Part shown: piece by piece, positions 26,601-40,014 of the stretch | How positions within the stretch are numbered: position 1 is the first letter of the stretch | Layout: the number at the start of each line of letters is the position of its first letter | Origin: Apiospora phragmitis | Lineage: Eukaryota; Ascomycota; Sordariomycetes; Amphisphaeriales; Apiosporaceae | Length of the DNA stretch: 64,000 nucleotides | Reading direction: 5' to 3' | Assembly: GCA_038363925.1 (NCBI GenBank) | Contig: JAQQWL010000011.1 | Coordinates: 124,001 to 188,000 of the forward strand | Notes under the pieces: generated by a model | Told to the model about the DNA's origin: nothing | The model's input: the letters and a program-made list of their open reading frames with translations, nothing else | Databases searched by the model: none | Position numbers and translations under genes: made by a program

Positions 26601-29600
26601 CGCGCACTGTATGAATCAGGGAGACGATAGCTTCCCCGACAAAGACGATCCCCGCGATCCTGTGCCTCTTTCTCCATCATCCAGGTGTCCTCTTCTCCAT
26701 GGGCAAAAAAAGGTCTGCTGCGGACCCCGAAGCCCCATCATCCAGTATCGTGGATCACGAAACTAGCTTTTCTGCATTATTTCGCATGGCGGAGACGAGT
26801 GGGCTCTCTTCTTCTACTAACCTACCTATTTTGTTATACATATGTTAATCTATTAAGATGATATCACCTACCGGTAGTTAGGAAACCAACACCATCGTCG
26901 ATTTCCTACGGGGCTTATATAACTTGCGTCTGTGCTCCTAATCCCTTGATCCATAGTCGCGAAAGGCAAACACTGGCGGTCAAGCAATGCCATTGCGGAA
27001 GCCGTTCCCGGTTTCTTACTGCTATGTGTGTCAAGTAAGCAAAAAGAAGATGATGACTCTAATACTCATGATTGAATCACGACCAATCTCCTGTCAAGTA
27101 GGACATTCCTTGATCCTCCGCTCGGTAGGAATTATTTTTCCTTCCTTCTGCCCTCTCATAAATGAGCACCAATGCCGTCTCGGAATAGCCTCGTTTGCGC
27201 TCCGTAATGTGAAATGAGATGAAGAGAGAGAGCGCTGCCCAATTCCCACAGCCCGGGGAGTGACGTCATGATGGGATCCGCCGGCGCCAGCCATCGGGCA
27301 TTTCGCATCAGATCGAGAGGAGCCACGAACTTGTGCTCTGGGGGGGGGAGAGTACAGGTGGCAGGACCACAATGGGGCCCCCGGGCACCCAAGAGCTCCA
27401 GTTGTCTGTCCCAGGTAATACATAAGCGAGCCACACGCGAGAAAAAAGCTGCTAGCAGGGCCTGTCAGGCCTGGCTTGTTAGCTCCCTTTCAGCTTACCC
27501 ACAGGGCAGGTTAACAGTGCCCCTCAGCCCCTCCGGGGCGCTAAAGCGAGCCCGCTAGAGCATATGCTGCCTTCGCAACCCCAGCCCGTCAATCTGACAG
27601 GCCCTTGAAAGATGGACAGGGAAAGAGATCCATATCCATATGTACATTCTAGTCGTAACAGAAAGTTGGTGCATTGCGAAAGGGCGCGTTTCTTATTCTG
27701 GAAGTTCGAGTGGTTATCAGGCATCCTGGAGAAGTTGTAAATCCCATGCTACTTTTATGGCATAACCCAACTTTCCGATGTTGCTTGCTTGCTGACTCTG
27801 CTACATCGCGCAGTACTGCTTCCATCTTCCAAGTAGAGCAGAAGTGACGCATGTACACCTACACCTTTTCGATTCGTGATTTGATAGGGCGGTGAGAAAG
27901 AATCTCAACAATTCCATCGATGTTGTGTGTGTGGTTCGTCTTACTTGCCAAGTTGCTTACCTCTTGCCGGTTTCCGTGATACGTAAATGCGCTCGCCTCC
28001 TCGTTGAGGCTGCTTACCGGACTACCTGTCTTGATCATGGGAGATTGATAACGTCTCACGGCTGCCTTGGCTTTCTTTCCTAGTCCTTGGATGTCCTTGA
28101 TTTACGGGGAGGACGAGACTGTGGCGGGCGTGTGTCGTCGCTCGGACAAGCTGCGTGGCTGGTCTCGGTACATCGCGCTCGTTGTAGGCACAGTGTGCAC
28201 GACTGCTGACAGGTACAACTGGTGAAACCGGAGAAGACGAGACTACGCCAGGGAGCGATACCGCCAATCTGGTTCACATTGGATTCGTTGCCCTCGTCGA
28301 GAAGGTTTCCTCATGGCTTGCTGGCTGGCTTCATCTGTTCAATGTTCAATTTTCCATAAAACTGGTCGCTCCTGGAACGCAGTGGCCACACGGGCAAGGC
28401 TAGCTGGCAGTTGGTTGGGCCATGTGGTTTTTGATAGTGGGCACCTGTAAATGTGTGTCTTAGCTGCAAGGCTTAGGCCAGTGTTCAGAGACAATCTAAC
28501 ACAACAACGCAAATGTTTGTCTTTACCGACTACCAAAATCTTGGTTTGGAAGAGCCTCGTGACCCGACTGCATATCCCTCAGAATCACAATATTCGATAT
28601 GAAGTTTGATCGCAAAGGATCGTCGGCATACACTTTTCGTGCCCAAGGGATGCCGGAGACTCGACTGAGACGGTGCGCAAGAACAACCCGAGGTTCCACT
28701 CCGTTCACGCAAGTCCAAGACGTACAGCACGCACGCACGACACGCACACGCACACAGCATCTCTGCGTACTCACTCTCCTTGGTTACACGAAGCCATTCC
28801 TTCTTTTCTCTCCGTCTACGTCTCCCGGAGGCTGGCTTGATTCTGGAACAACGCCCGTCAGCGCGAGACCGCAGCTTACCTTCGTCAGGTGATCAGACTA
28901 GAGATGCACTCTAGACTTTTGAGTTTGTGTGCTTACGAAGAAACCGGAAGTCCTTCTTTCTTGGCATCCCTATCAATATGGCTAGGTTTGCTACCTATAT
29001 GTCCAATGGCAAACAAGCGGTGAGTATGAGATGTCGCTCGCTGCTACTGCATGCAATCCCACGGATGCTTCTGCGTTAGGTTCAGGACTCTGGGGTAGCA
29101 GGCAAGGGAATGTATCACCCCGCACATCTTCCCTTCCTTGCCTGGAGCTTGATGCTGTTGGTGCTGCGACACCTCAGGAATTGCCGAATCTAGTAGGACA
29201 GCTAACCTGTAGAGCAGCACATAGGCGATCCTCTCCCTTCTGACAGAGTTCGTCGCTGAGACGGTACCTATTGCTGATCCTTGCTTTGGGATCTCCAAGG
29301 CGCGTCCTGGGCCTGACCAACGACAGCTGTCTATGTCAAGGATCTGCGCGTATACTCCAACGAAAGATAACCTTAGTGGCATCATTATAACCCAGAGCTG
29401 TTTGGTTATACGGGTCCTGCGACTACATGCCTCAATGTTACCCCTATCAACTAGCACCGAAGTCTCTAAGTCGGGTTGAGCCTTGCTATTCTTCGGGCAT
29501 CCACGGTCAGAACTCTTCATGTGATATAGCTATCGCTATGGCATCAGTCAAGTCTAGCCCAACATGAAATGACTGGGCGCATCACCATGCATGCGGGATG

Positions 29601-32600
29601 GACATATGTAGTCTCCAGTGAGTGCATGATGAACTACAGATGCGCGTCTCGCAAGATCATGGACAAAAAGACGCACGCATGTTGTCGTCCCGCCCCTAAC
29701 GATGTACAACTGCTCTAAGGGTCGATAGCCCCAGAGAAGACACTCGACGGTACTGCTTACGGACTCCCTATGGAGGTTGCGTCGTGCTGAACCTGTCTTC
29801 GTGACAGGACAAGGCATCTCGTCATGCTGTGCTACCATGCACTCCGCCTCTGGAATATGGGGTGCGTCTGGGTATTCGCGACCGAGACCCTTATCTGTTA
29901 CGCCAGAGCTGGTGGCTACGTTGGCACTTGAATGGTGTGCAGAGCTTCACCCCGTAGCTACTCTTCCAAACAAGGCGCTGTGGAACCGGTGCTACACGCT
30001 GTGCACGACTTTGCGCAGGTGTTTTAGCTGCTACTCATGCACCATCACCATTCGCGATTCTTTTTTAAGGGTGCTGCTAGGTAGGAGGATGAGTGAGGTG
30101 GCTAGCTCGATGCACCCCAGATCAGACCACCCATAGCAAAACCAGCCCAATGGGTGTCGAATGACGACACAGCTTGGTAATCCTGAGACCTGTGGGCAAC
30201 CAGTTCTCCTCCATAAATGGAGGAGTTTACCACCTTCGCGCCCGAAGCTACTACACCGGCCTCGGGGTAAGGCAATCAAGGCAAAGCAATGGGGTGCATA
30301 GGTCAAGGCGGTACTCACCCCATTCGACTTCACCCATATTGCCGCTGCGGTGTTTCAGAGACTTGGCCGGTAGGAGGTATGTAGCTGACGCGGTGGAACC
30401 TCTGCAATTTCCTTCGAGTTGTTGCCGGCTAAGCTGCCAATCCTAACTGTTCACTGTCTCTTGGCTTGAGTATGTATACATGGCTCACCGAGACCACAAC
30501 ATGACCGAGACCACAACCGTGTTGAGTAGCTCCCTACAGGGGTTCGACTTTCGCGTGGTACACATAGCGCGTAGTCTGTAGACATCCTGTGTGCCCTTTA
30601 TTTGGTGTACGAACAGGTGGAGGATCGTCCACCATACAGACGCCCAGAATCACCATTGCTTCTGGGAACCATCGCGAATTATCATGGCGTGATATGATGC
30701 GGCGGTTTGGCTAGCCGTCTTGAGCAATGCGGAGCCGGCCACCGCCCAGCCAGCCGGATAGCCATGTGCGGGGAGTAGTGGTGCCATCAAACAATGAGCG
30801 AGATCGCGATGGCTAGAGGATCCGAGAACCCCGGACCTCCTGGCGTTAATGTCGTCCCGTGGCTACTCTTTAGTCATTCGGGGTATCACAAGACAGACGG
30901 TTTCATGGCGCGCGGGTTTAGCCGCGTCTTTTGATTGCCCGTCGTTGGGGCTGGGAGGTAATAAGATAGTAAGTTGGAGACGACACGAAGGGACTTGGCA
31001 GTCCAAGACTTCCGGTCCTCGAACCGAGTCAGCCGCGGTTTTCACACCACTCAGATGTCATAGTCTGGCATACGGTATGGTAACTACAGCCGATTTTCTC
31101 GCCCACCTGCATACTAAATACGTAGGATTAACAGATGACAGAAGAGAGGGTTCGCAATAAACCATCTATGTATATCAGTCGATCAATACGCGAGGTAATC
31201 CCTGAAGCGCCCGTCGCACAGCATACCCAAGGACCCTGAAGTGAAAAATTCATATTTGAGGCACAGCTAGCCTGGATCATACGATAGGCCGAGACTGGAT
31301 TGCGGATGGCCATGCAAGCCAAGAACAAGGATTGCGCATCTTCTGCACTCCCTCCTCCTGCAGGCAGCGAAAGCCTCTCTCCCCGTCAAGATGCAATGTG
31401 GCAAACACCATTGGCTGCCACTCTGCTGCACCGTTATCTCTGGTGCACCCCTCCTCTCTGCAACCCCCCAAACAAAACATGTGAGAAGCCTGCTTTTTCA
31501 CTGCCCATCAAAAACACACACACACATGCTCCCATCATGCAGGCAGGAGTATTGCAGGAAGGAGCTGCTGCTACTGCACACCATTTCCAGAGTACTTAAT
31601 CAATGCCAAAGGAACTGACCCAGCAATGAAAATTGGGAATTGTCCGCATTCACGCACTGCTTACTCCGGACTGCCAGAAAGGAGGGGCAGTGGCTGGGTA
31701 AGATGGGCAGGAGCTTCGAGCTATCCCTTACCACCACACATCGCTACCAAACCATGACCCAAGGATCATCAGTGTAAACAAAACACCATTCGAGGATGAC
31801 AGGGGCAAGGCAACAACAGGTGGCAATAACGAGCAAGGCGGATTGATGATCTTAACTCGCTAGATTGGCGAGCTGTCGCGAAGAGGAGAAAGATCTCGTG
31901 CTTTTCGTCATTCCGCCTCGCCTCAAACGAAGATCAGTGACTGAGCGACTGGCCTTGACGCACGCAACATGCGATTATTGGGAAGACAGGCGGTACGGAG
32001 TCCACAACTTGATACGTAGAATATCTACTTCACTCCCCCCAATTGCTCACTTCGAGCTTTGAGCTTTGGGCCGAAGCTGAAGCTCGGGGTTGACGCATCT
32101 ACCCGGCCGCCGACTTTAAACGCACACACAGTGAACGGTTTTTGATTGATGCATATGTCAAAACAGGATTAGAGGGTGTACCGCAGCTTCTTTCGCAAGC
32201 AGTCGGGTTCCGTCGTAGCCATATGGGAAAGCATCTGCACTGCAGCATATCATCATGAGTTTGTGGCGAGACGCGCGACCAGACCCCGGGAGGAAAAGGG
32301 GGGGACGGTGACCTCGCTGGACCGTTCGAGTCCCTTTCCGTGTCTGCGTGTGTTTTTGGCGTTATGCCAATGCTTGAGCAGCCGCTGCGCCGTCTTGTGG
32401 CAGCAATAACAGGCTGACGGTTGGAGTTCGAAGGTGAAGAAAGGCATGCTATCTCTAACGTGGTAGTACTGCCTCCTTTGGGGAGGACCCCTCACTCTCT
32501 CAACTCAACACAGTACAGCCGGACTATGGGGGTACTTCACTTCCCTCATCAGCCCATTATCGTCGCTTCTCATTACCTCATCCCTTACAGTGCATAATCG

Positions 32601-32990
32601 GTGAAGGGATACAAGGCAATGGATCAGCATTGCTGAATTATCATGCTCCGGGTGGTGGTTGTCCATACTACATACATTACAGGATACGAAATGCATGCAA
32701 GTCCCCTAAATGCTAAGGTTACATGAAGCCCACTCATAAATCCTCATATATAAACCCCCAGCACGAAGAGGATGGGCTCCGGGGTAATCATATGCAAGGC
32801 CATAATCCATATCTATTTAGGTGGGGAAGAATTGCCCAGAGGAAGGGGACCAGACTGTTCTTCTCCTCCCTCCTCCTCCTCTTCCTTTCTTTTTCTGCCG
32901 CACATTGTTTCGTCTCATGTGTGCTCCAAGCTCTACCCGCCTTTTCTCCGTGCCGTGTCCAGAGAAGACCTAGACTAGCTCGCCGTAGGT
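23641..32990. other. Gene-free stretch of ordinary composition
   Basis: Composition returns to normal at 23.64 kb, yet I find no gene on either strand. The best open frame is 158 codons at 29044-29520 (-), without recognisable domains, splice structure or homologous neighbour. It could be chance or a worn repeat. A CAG-rich microsatellite sits near 26320-26340. Confidence 0.45.
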
Positions 32991-33595
32991 ATCGTAAATT
33001 AGTTATATAAAATAGTGTAATAATATTAATTAATGTAATAATATATAGTTGCTTATATAATAGTATTATAATAATTAGTGCTACTTTTTTAAAAGAGGGG
33101 TAAAATATAATTTAATTATAATTAAGTTATATTAATTATAATTATTATTAATTATATTAGCTTTATTTTTATTAAAATAAATATTTAAATAATCGTAAAA
33201 AGTATTTTATATAATAGTATTATATATATTAAAATAATATTAATAACGATATAATTTTTTTTAAAATAATATAATTAAAAATATAAAGTATACGAGCTAT
33301 ATATTAATATAAAAAAGCTATAAAAACTTTTTTAAAAAGTTATAATACTTTATTTAAATAATCTTATATTAATGTAATATTTTATAATAATATACTACGT
33401 TATATTATATAAATATTTATAATTATTATTTTATTAAAACTTTAATATATATATATATAAAACGAGCTTAATTTAAAAGAATTAAATAATAATAATAAAT
33501 ATTAACTAATATATTAAATTTAAACAAGTTCAGTAGTATAGTATAATAGGTGGTCTACTATATAACTTATTATGGCGTAAAACGATATGCATTAC
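32991..33595. mobile_element. Small AT-rich RIP-like islet
   Basis: About 600 bp of TpA-rich sequence with the same dinucleotide bias as the larger blocks and sharp edges on both sides. No transposase motif or terminal repeat is readable. It is probably a worn repeat fragment. Confidence 0.6.
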
Positions 33596-36500
33596 GGTTA
33601 CATTGTCTTAGTCCACGGAAATAACCCAGCTCCTTGACCACGGAGATAGGAAGTGCTGCAAATGCAAGATAAGCAAACAGAGGTTGCAAGATGTAACGCA
33701 ACCGCGCCCCCTCCTCCAACAGCAGCATCAGGAAGAAGCTGTTTGTCTGTCGTCCTACCTATCGGCCTATAAGCTGGTTGGTTGGCTGGATCGGAAGAAA
33801 CGGCCAAGGACCAACGAGGGGGAGGGTAGAAAACCCAACATCGATCTACACTCGGCGGCATGCCGGACGTAGTCAGTAGTAGGGGGGTAAGAAGAAGATA
33901 TTGGGGAGTTGCGGCAGTTTCAACGTTCCAAGACCGCACTTCATGATATCGGCATCAATCAAGTGTAGTTAAATTTGGATTTTCTCTCATATTCCTTCCT
34001 TTTGATTTCCGGTCTAGGCAGACTAGTGTCGGGCTTTGCACGTTTTGACTGCATTATCAGATGAAGTCAAAGGATGACTGCCCAAGCCGTACTTCCCCAA
34101 TCCGGCAGCATCTGAACATGTAGGTTTCGGGCCTCCATCTGCAGTATCAGATCTTGACTTGGTGTGCCGGTCATGATCAGAAGGGTGTCCGCCGTAGCGG
34201 TAGTGAGATCCATCATCCGACCCCGTGCAGACCCCGGAGAGTGTGTGTATGTGATAGATATGTTGTCGTTTCTCCTAACCACCGCCGTTATGACGATGGA
34301 TGACGGAGAGACCCTTAACAGGAGGACCGGCCGTGGCAATCACAAGCTCCACCATCCATATTCTCTTATGTCTCTCGCTATTTCCAGCTTTCTTGCCTTA
34401 CCCCTCCCTCCCAAAGGGGATTTCACTCAACCACTAGACAGCCTCGTCTTTTCAACCTGAACCAATAGAGCCAAGGCTATCTGTGTATGGTGCTGCGTAC
34501 GCCACACAATCTAAAAGGCGGGGTTCTCAGTGGTGGTGGTGTAGTCTAAATGGGTGCGTATGTTCGACCAAGACCGAACCCCGGCCCCCTTAAGGTTTTA
34601 ACCAGCGGTGCTTGATCGACGGACCCTGCATATGGATCAACATCAGCAACAGGGTGGTGAATAGCTGGTTGGTTGGTCCTCCGCCGCCGGCCGTCGCTCA
34701 ACCATTCGTATAGAAATCTGGGATGCATACGTGCATACCTACTCACTCGCCTGCATTGTGTTGCCCTATGGTATGTGTGCGATTCTCGAGCCAGCACTAA
34801 AGGCCGGCCATCGTCTATCTAATTGTAGAACGGAGGCCAGCCAGCCAGCCATCCAGACAGAAAGAGAGCTATCTGCAACGTGACGACGTTGCGCCAATAG
34901 GTCTGGGTCTTTTTGAACCATCTCCCTCCTCCTTTCCCCCGGAATGTAAATAGATCATCGGTCAAGCAGCGGCTAGCTTAGCTAGAACGATGAGGCCTGG
35001 TACGGGATCGCCCTTATTTGATGCGCATGGACAAAGCAGTAAGTTAGTCCAGCCCCCTTTTTTCCTCAAGAGAGGCGGAACGAAATCCAGGACGCCTTCC
35101 TTGTATGTGGTAGATCGACCGGGAAGCCTCACCCTTCAGTCGTCGTATCACACGGTGCATCTGAAGGTTTTCGTTTCACCGCCCTCGCACGGTAGACCGC
35201 GGAGATGGACAAGCAGCACGTCGTAGTCGTGCGAGTTAGTTAAATGTGTCAGTCAGTGAGGCGCGCCGGCGGCGAAACAGATGGATTGGATGAGACGAGA
35301 GGACGCTACTGCGTTGGGATTTAATCTCGCTTACCAGAATCCGGTAACTTTGAAAATATTCCAGTTTACTTTTACATAAAAAGAATCAGCAGCAGCACTT
35401 CCTATTTAGGCTGGCAACTAACGCGTCTCCTCCATCAGCCTCCCCCAGTGTGTACGCGGTCTCTCTTGACTCGGCCCGCGTATCTCTTCCTACCCGGGCG
35501 GAATCTTTGATCAACTTCAATGTTTGGTGCTTCTTAGATTGGCGACTACTATTTCGGTTGAGCAGCTAACGATATCAGCGGGGGGAAGATTTGTTCAGGA
35601 GATTCAAGGGGTAGTTGACAGAATACGGAGGAGGGATCTGCGGGGACGAGAGTCAAGACCCGAGGCGATGGAAATAGAGTTTCGCGCTTGCAACGGTCCA
35701 GCAGTGACTACTTGCTAGGCTCGAGACTTCCGCTGGTTCCGGTGGAGAACTTGAAGCCTCGCGGTTTTGCGAATCCTTCCTCTTCCCGGCATGGCCTGGC
35801 GGGTCCCGGAAGTCAAGAAGGGTGTGCGACTGACAAGCTAGACTACACCGGCCAGACTCCTCCGCTGCTACTCCTCTTTTTCCTAAACGGGAGAGAGTGG
35901 AGGAGGCCACGGCTCTCTTCTTTGAGGAAAGAAAGCAATACCCACATTCAACTATTGCACTCCGTGCCTTTACACTGTCTACTGTTACTACCGAAAAGAG
36001 ATAAGGAGTCGGAGTGTTAGTCGCGGGACCGTCTTTGTCGTGGAGATAGTGATGGAGGGAACACCCTACGGCCTACGGGCTACGGCGGGCACTGACAGTG
36101 AAGCCCAGACAAGTTACAACAACGGGGTAGTTGCAATTGTACATGCAGTGTCCATCGCACGGCGCGCGTGTGCGTTTCGGCACCTTTCACTGGTTCAAAC
36201 AGAATAGCAACTACGAAAGACGACGTGGTGGTTTGAGCTCAACATGATCTATTTCCGGGATGATGATCAGCGCACAGTCATGTGGGTGTGTCGCTGAGGA
36301 AGAGATGGAGTCTGGAGAAGCCAGGAAAACCTCATCTCCACGTCGTGGGAAGTCAATGTGCAAGCATAACCACATCTGATGGAGCAACTGCCAAACTTTA
36401 CTGTAGATCAGAATTCTTCTGCTTGTTTCACCACCAAAGCTGTGGAGAAAAGGTCCGTAGGTGTGCGCGATATTGGCCATTATCTCGGGGAGATGATATT

Positions 36501-36803
36501 ATTACGAAACAACTCCAATATGATGAAGGACCCCTCAACTTGAATTAGTTAATGCATAATCGCCTCCGAGCTTGACTGCCGCCCTGCCGGCAATCCTTTG
36601 AAAGGGGCTGGCTTCCTTTCCCCCTTTTCACTGAAGGTGGGTATCGCATGTGCCGACTTGTCCCTGGTGAGGTGATAGCAAGGCCGCTGTTGAATTGCCA
36701 TTGAGTTCACTTGGTATTCAAAGTACTCCAAAAAAAGACTGACAACCCTGCCTGCCATAGAGAATATCCATCTAGGAGGACGCGACGCCAAAAAGAGAGG
36801 TGA
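33596..36803. other. Intergenic, no gene recognised
   Basis: Only short frames without motifs on either strand; composition is normal. Confidence 0.45.
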
Positions 36804-36896
36804 TGCCCACGACTGGAATCGAACCAGTGATCTCATCATGTTGTCGGTCGGAGACCGAAATACTAGTGATGTGCTTTACCACTAAGCCAAGCGGGC
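36804..36896 (-). tRNA. tRNA-Thr (anticodon AGU) with intron
   Basis: Read on the minus strand, the cloverleaf is complete. The acceptor is GCCCGCT/CGTGGGC with discriminator A. The D-arm is GCTT-AGTGGTA-AAGC, the anticodon stem CATCA/TGATG with loop CTAGTA-A, the variable loop AGATC, and the T-arm ACTGG-TTCGATT-CCAGT. A 21-nt intron (36840-36860) lies after base 37, the canonical nuclear position. The mature length is 72 nt. Acceptor pair 7-66 is a U-C mismatch and 5-68 is G-U, so the gene may be slightly worn or the loops offset. Confidence 0.88.
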
Positions 36897-38662
36897 CTTC
36901 TTCTGGATCCTGCAATTGCTTGTGAGAGAATCCCTGTTTATTGATATACTTGTCGCTTGGCCGGCGACATCATCGTGGTCGCCTTTCGCGGCCAATTAGG
37001 TAAGCTACAGGCCTCTCACATATACTAGGGCTTGAGAGATTCTACCTTGATGATAAAAACTAGTGGGAAGATGATACCCAAGTTCAGCCGGGTTCATGGC
37101 ACTGCACTCCCGGGCATAATTCTAAGCATCAGAATAAATCCGAGAAAAAAAAGGGCATCCAGCTATCAAACAATAGGGCTCACAGGCCCTATCCACTCGA
37201 GAGACTCACCTATGTGACAGGCTGAGAGACCAAGGACTACAAGCAGTGAAGCTCTGGGAATGCAGATAACTCACTGTAGTCAGATGCAATGCTATTTTCA
37301 ATTTTTGGATCCGGGAAACCCTGGTTCACTATGATTTCAGCTTGGAATGGTCACAATCATGAGAATCAGCGCATACCCCTAAAGTGGTGCCAAATGGTCC
37401 CAAGGCCTCAGCGACCAAAATATCGCATGTCATTATATCCAGGACAAGGTTGTGAAGCTCAGTATTACTAGCCAGCATCGCAAGTGATTTGGTTTTAACA
37501 GCGAGGAAAATAAATAGAGGGTGTCACTTGCAATCACACAATAGCCGCCGCATAGCGAGATGGCTATAGAATTATAGCGGAAGATAGGTAAGATGTATAG
37601 GATTAACATTACGGCTGTACCTCCGAAGAAGCGATTATGTTGTATGAACTAGGCAGATACCCCGTGGTCAGCTTTCCTGTGTGATGTTATTAATACTTAT
37701 TACACAAATGGGCATCGTCACACCATTGCACCTTGCCTAAAGTGGTGTGGTCCTCTGCCAGCAACTGAACGAAGCATGGGTTCGAGTCGAAACTGCGGCT
37801 TGAAGAAAGAAAGCCATGAACAATGACATATTGCTATCTGCTTGGTGAGCCACGATGAACAACTTTACTTACGTGTGTCATGTATTCATGGATATGAAAG
37901 CTTCCACAAAATGTCTCAGACCCCCTCCCGTGTTAGGCGATGTCCTCATTTCCTTCGAGGCAAGTTTAGATTATCTCCTTCCGATGATTTATACTGTTGA
38001 AACAAGCCAAGTTACTAAGGCATCACGAATAGTCTCAATGCCGATATTTGAGTATGTCAAATACAATGTGTTACATCATGCAAATCGATCGAGGGAGTTC
38101 TATAGGCAGTTCAGATAACAGAGCAGATATTGGTCCATCTGAGATAATACAGCAACAGTGACCTCCATATTCTGTATCTAACGAGGCGCGAGAAAATCAT
38201 GACGCAACACGAGGCAGAAAAAGTGACGAGCCAACCCGGCCCAGACGGCCGCTGTAGAAGCAGTTAAGAACATACAAGATGGCCTTGCCATCCACTGCAC
38301 TAGAACGGCGTGACCCCAAAGACAGGAGGAGGGCTAGTCAAACGTCAACTATGAGGTTACTGACGTTAGAGTAGCATGGTTGCTTTCATAAATACCGAAG
38401 AACTGAGAAAAGCTGGCCATACAAGCAACGGCCGTACGGGAACTCCTTATGCCAGGGATTACAGAGGAGGAGGGAGTTGGTACTTCATAACGCAGTCAAG
38501 GCTGTGAGGGTCCTTGACAGAGCGAGGAAGATGGACGAGCTTACTCAACTGTATTTGCAAGCATGGATAATATAGCAAGCAGACGACACTGTTCAATCGA
38601 GGTCAACCGCAAGAGAATATAATTTCTAGTCGTGCAGGGTGAGTTTAACCTTTAAGCCTGTG
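36897..38662. other. Intergenic downstream of tRNA
   Basis: No gene recognised; open frames up to 87 codons have no family features. Confidence 0.45.
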
Positions 38663-38742
38663 CCCCTGAGCCCCTGAGCCCCTGAGCCCCTGAGCCCCTA
38701 AGCCCCTGAGCCCCTGAGCCCCTGAGCCCCTAAGCCCCTGGG
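38663..38742. repeat. 8-bp minisatellite (CCCCTGAG)10, G4-prone on minus strand
   Basis: Ten head-to-tail 8-bp units occur. Units 5 and 9 read CCCCTAAG and unit 10 CCCCTGGG, so variants recur every four units, hinting at duplication of a 32-bp block. The minus strand reads CTCAGGGG repeatedly: four-G tracts spaced by four bases, a strong G-quadruplex pattern. It ends about 570 bp before the BolA gene. Confidence 0.92.
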
Positions 38743-39309
38743 CCCTGAGCTCTGAGTCCAAAGCTTTGATAGACTTATCACAAGACTCGTCACAAACTAA
38801 ACAAGTGAAAACCCCGAAAATTCACTTTGTAACAATCATTATATGTAGTCATAGAAAAGAAATGGAGAGTCCATTATGCATTCCAGTTCGTTATAGCTCA
38901 AGATGACAAAATGCATGAAGCTGATTGGGTGGAACCTTAAGTCCTGAAGGTACGTACCGCATCAAGCGGGCTCGGCCGATTAATATTCCGAGGATCAGCT
39001 CACCCAGCGACTCGGGTTGGGATGGATCCATTTCGATCTGAAGATGAGAGCAAGCGTGACGTCTGCAGCTATGAGCTGTACTCGACCTTCCCTGCAGCTG
39101 CTGAATCAAGAGCTTGAGAGCTTATCTCAGCGGGGAAATTCTTTAGCGATTCCCAACAGTGCCATCGCGACAAAACCAACGCCGCCCTCTCTCTCCAGCA
39201 CCAACACATCGTCCTCAAGCAAAGACCAGACAGCATTTGATTTTGTCGCATTCTTTCCTGACTCAATCCAATTGTCAGCATACCAGGCCCATTCATTTCC
39301 TGATTCACG

Positions 39310-39795
39310 ATGCTTTGTCAAACATGTCGGCGCATTGCTAGCCAAGCTACTAGGCAACTGGCCGCCACCACCACCAGAACCACACGGGTTGCGACGCAGC
39401 CTGCCTTCACAAGATTCAATGCCTCTCGCGCCTCTCGATTGACGTGTTTCCGTCAATTCACACCGATACATGCGCGACTGTACTCTACCTCACCCGACTC
39501 CTCTGCTGCCGCCGCTCCTTCGGCGCCCGCGACATCGAATGTCCCCGAGAAGCCCGACTATCTCGACGAGGCCGAGTCATCCATCTGGGACCAGCTGACG
39601 GCCGAGTTCTCCCCGACTGAGCTCCAGGTACAGGACATCTCGGGCGGGTGCGGATCCATGTACGGCATCGAGATCACGTCGGAGAAGTTCCGCGGCGTCA
39701 ATATGTTGAAACAGCAGCGCATGGTCAACGCCGTCCTCGGAGACCAGGTGAAGAAATGGCATGGCGTGCAATTACGAACAAAGGTACCGGCCTAA
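39310..39795 (+). CDS. Mitochondrial BolA-like protein (BolA3/Bol3 type)
   Basis: This 161-residue intronless gene is complete. BolA3 proteins act in the mitochondrial matrix with monothiol glutaredoxin and Nfu1 to deliver 4Fe-4S clusters to enzymes such as lipoate synthase and succinate dehydrogenase. Residues 1 to about 55 are rich in Arg, Ser and Thr and lack acidic residues, as in a matrix presequence. The BolA domain fills about residues 80-160, with the BolA3 hallmark SGGCGSMYGIEI including its cysteine, QQRMVNAVL in the recognition helix, and the C-terminal WHGVQLRTKVP with the invariant cluster-binding histidine. It is one of few genes here without a frame break. Confidence 0.93.
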   Translation: MLCQTCRRIASQATRQLAATTTRTTRVATQPAFTRFNASRASRLTCFRQFTPIHARLYSTSPDSSAAAAPSAPATSNVPEKPDYLDEAESSIWDQLTAEFSPTELQVQDISGGCGSMYGIEITSEKFRGVNMLKQQRMVNAVLGDQVKKWHGVQLRTKVPA

Positions 39796-40014
39796 CTGAT
39801 GCGGGCCGATCCTCCCCGCATGGGATCAAGGGGGATGAAGCGAAGGCTCACACAGACGGAGCCCTAGCCCTGCATAATATGGCCCACCAGAGCTGATTCT
39901 GAGGCGCCTCAGACGGATTCAGCTACATCCATGTACACAGCAACGACTAATAAATATTATGACAAGAGTGAAGAAGAAGAAGAATGATCCAGCACCGCGC
40001 CCTGAAAGAATGCT

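Noticed and set aside
29044..29520. 158-codon minus-strand open frame
   Set aside because: No recognisable domain or splice context; length is within chance for a 64-kb window.
38663..38742. Telomere or interstitial telomeric repeat
   Set aside because: The unit is CCCCTGAG (8 bp), not CCCTAA; only two of ten copies read CCCCTAAG.
38640..38760. CRISPR-like array
   Set aside because: Units are contiguous with no spacers, and the DNA is eukaryotic.
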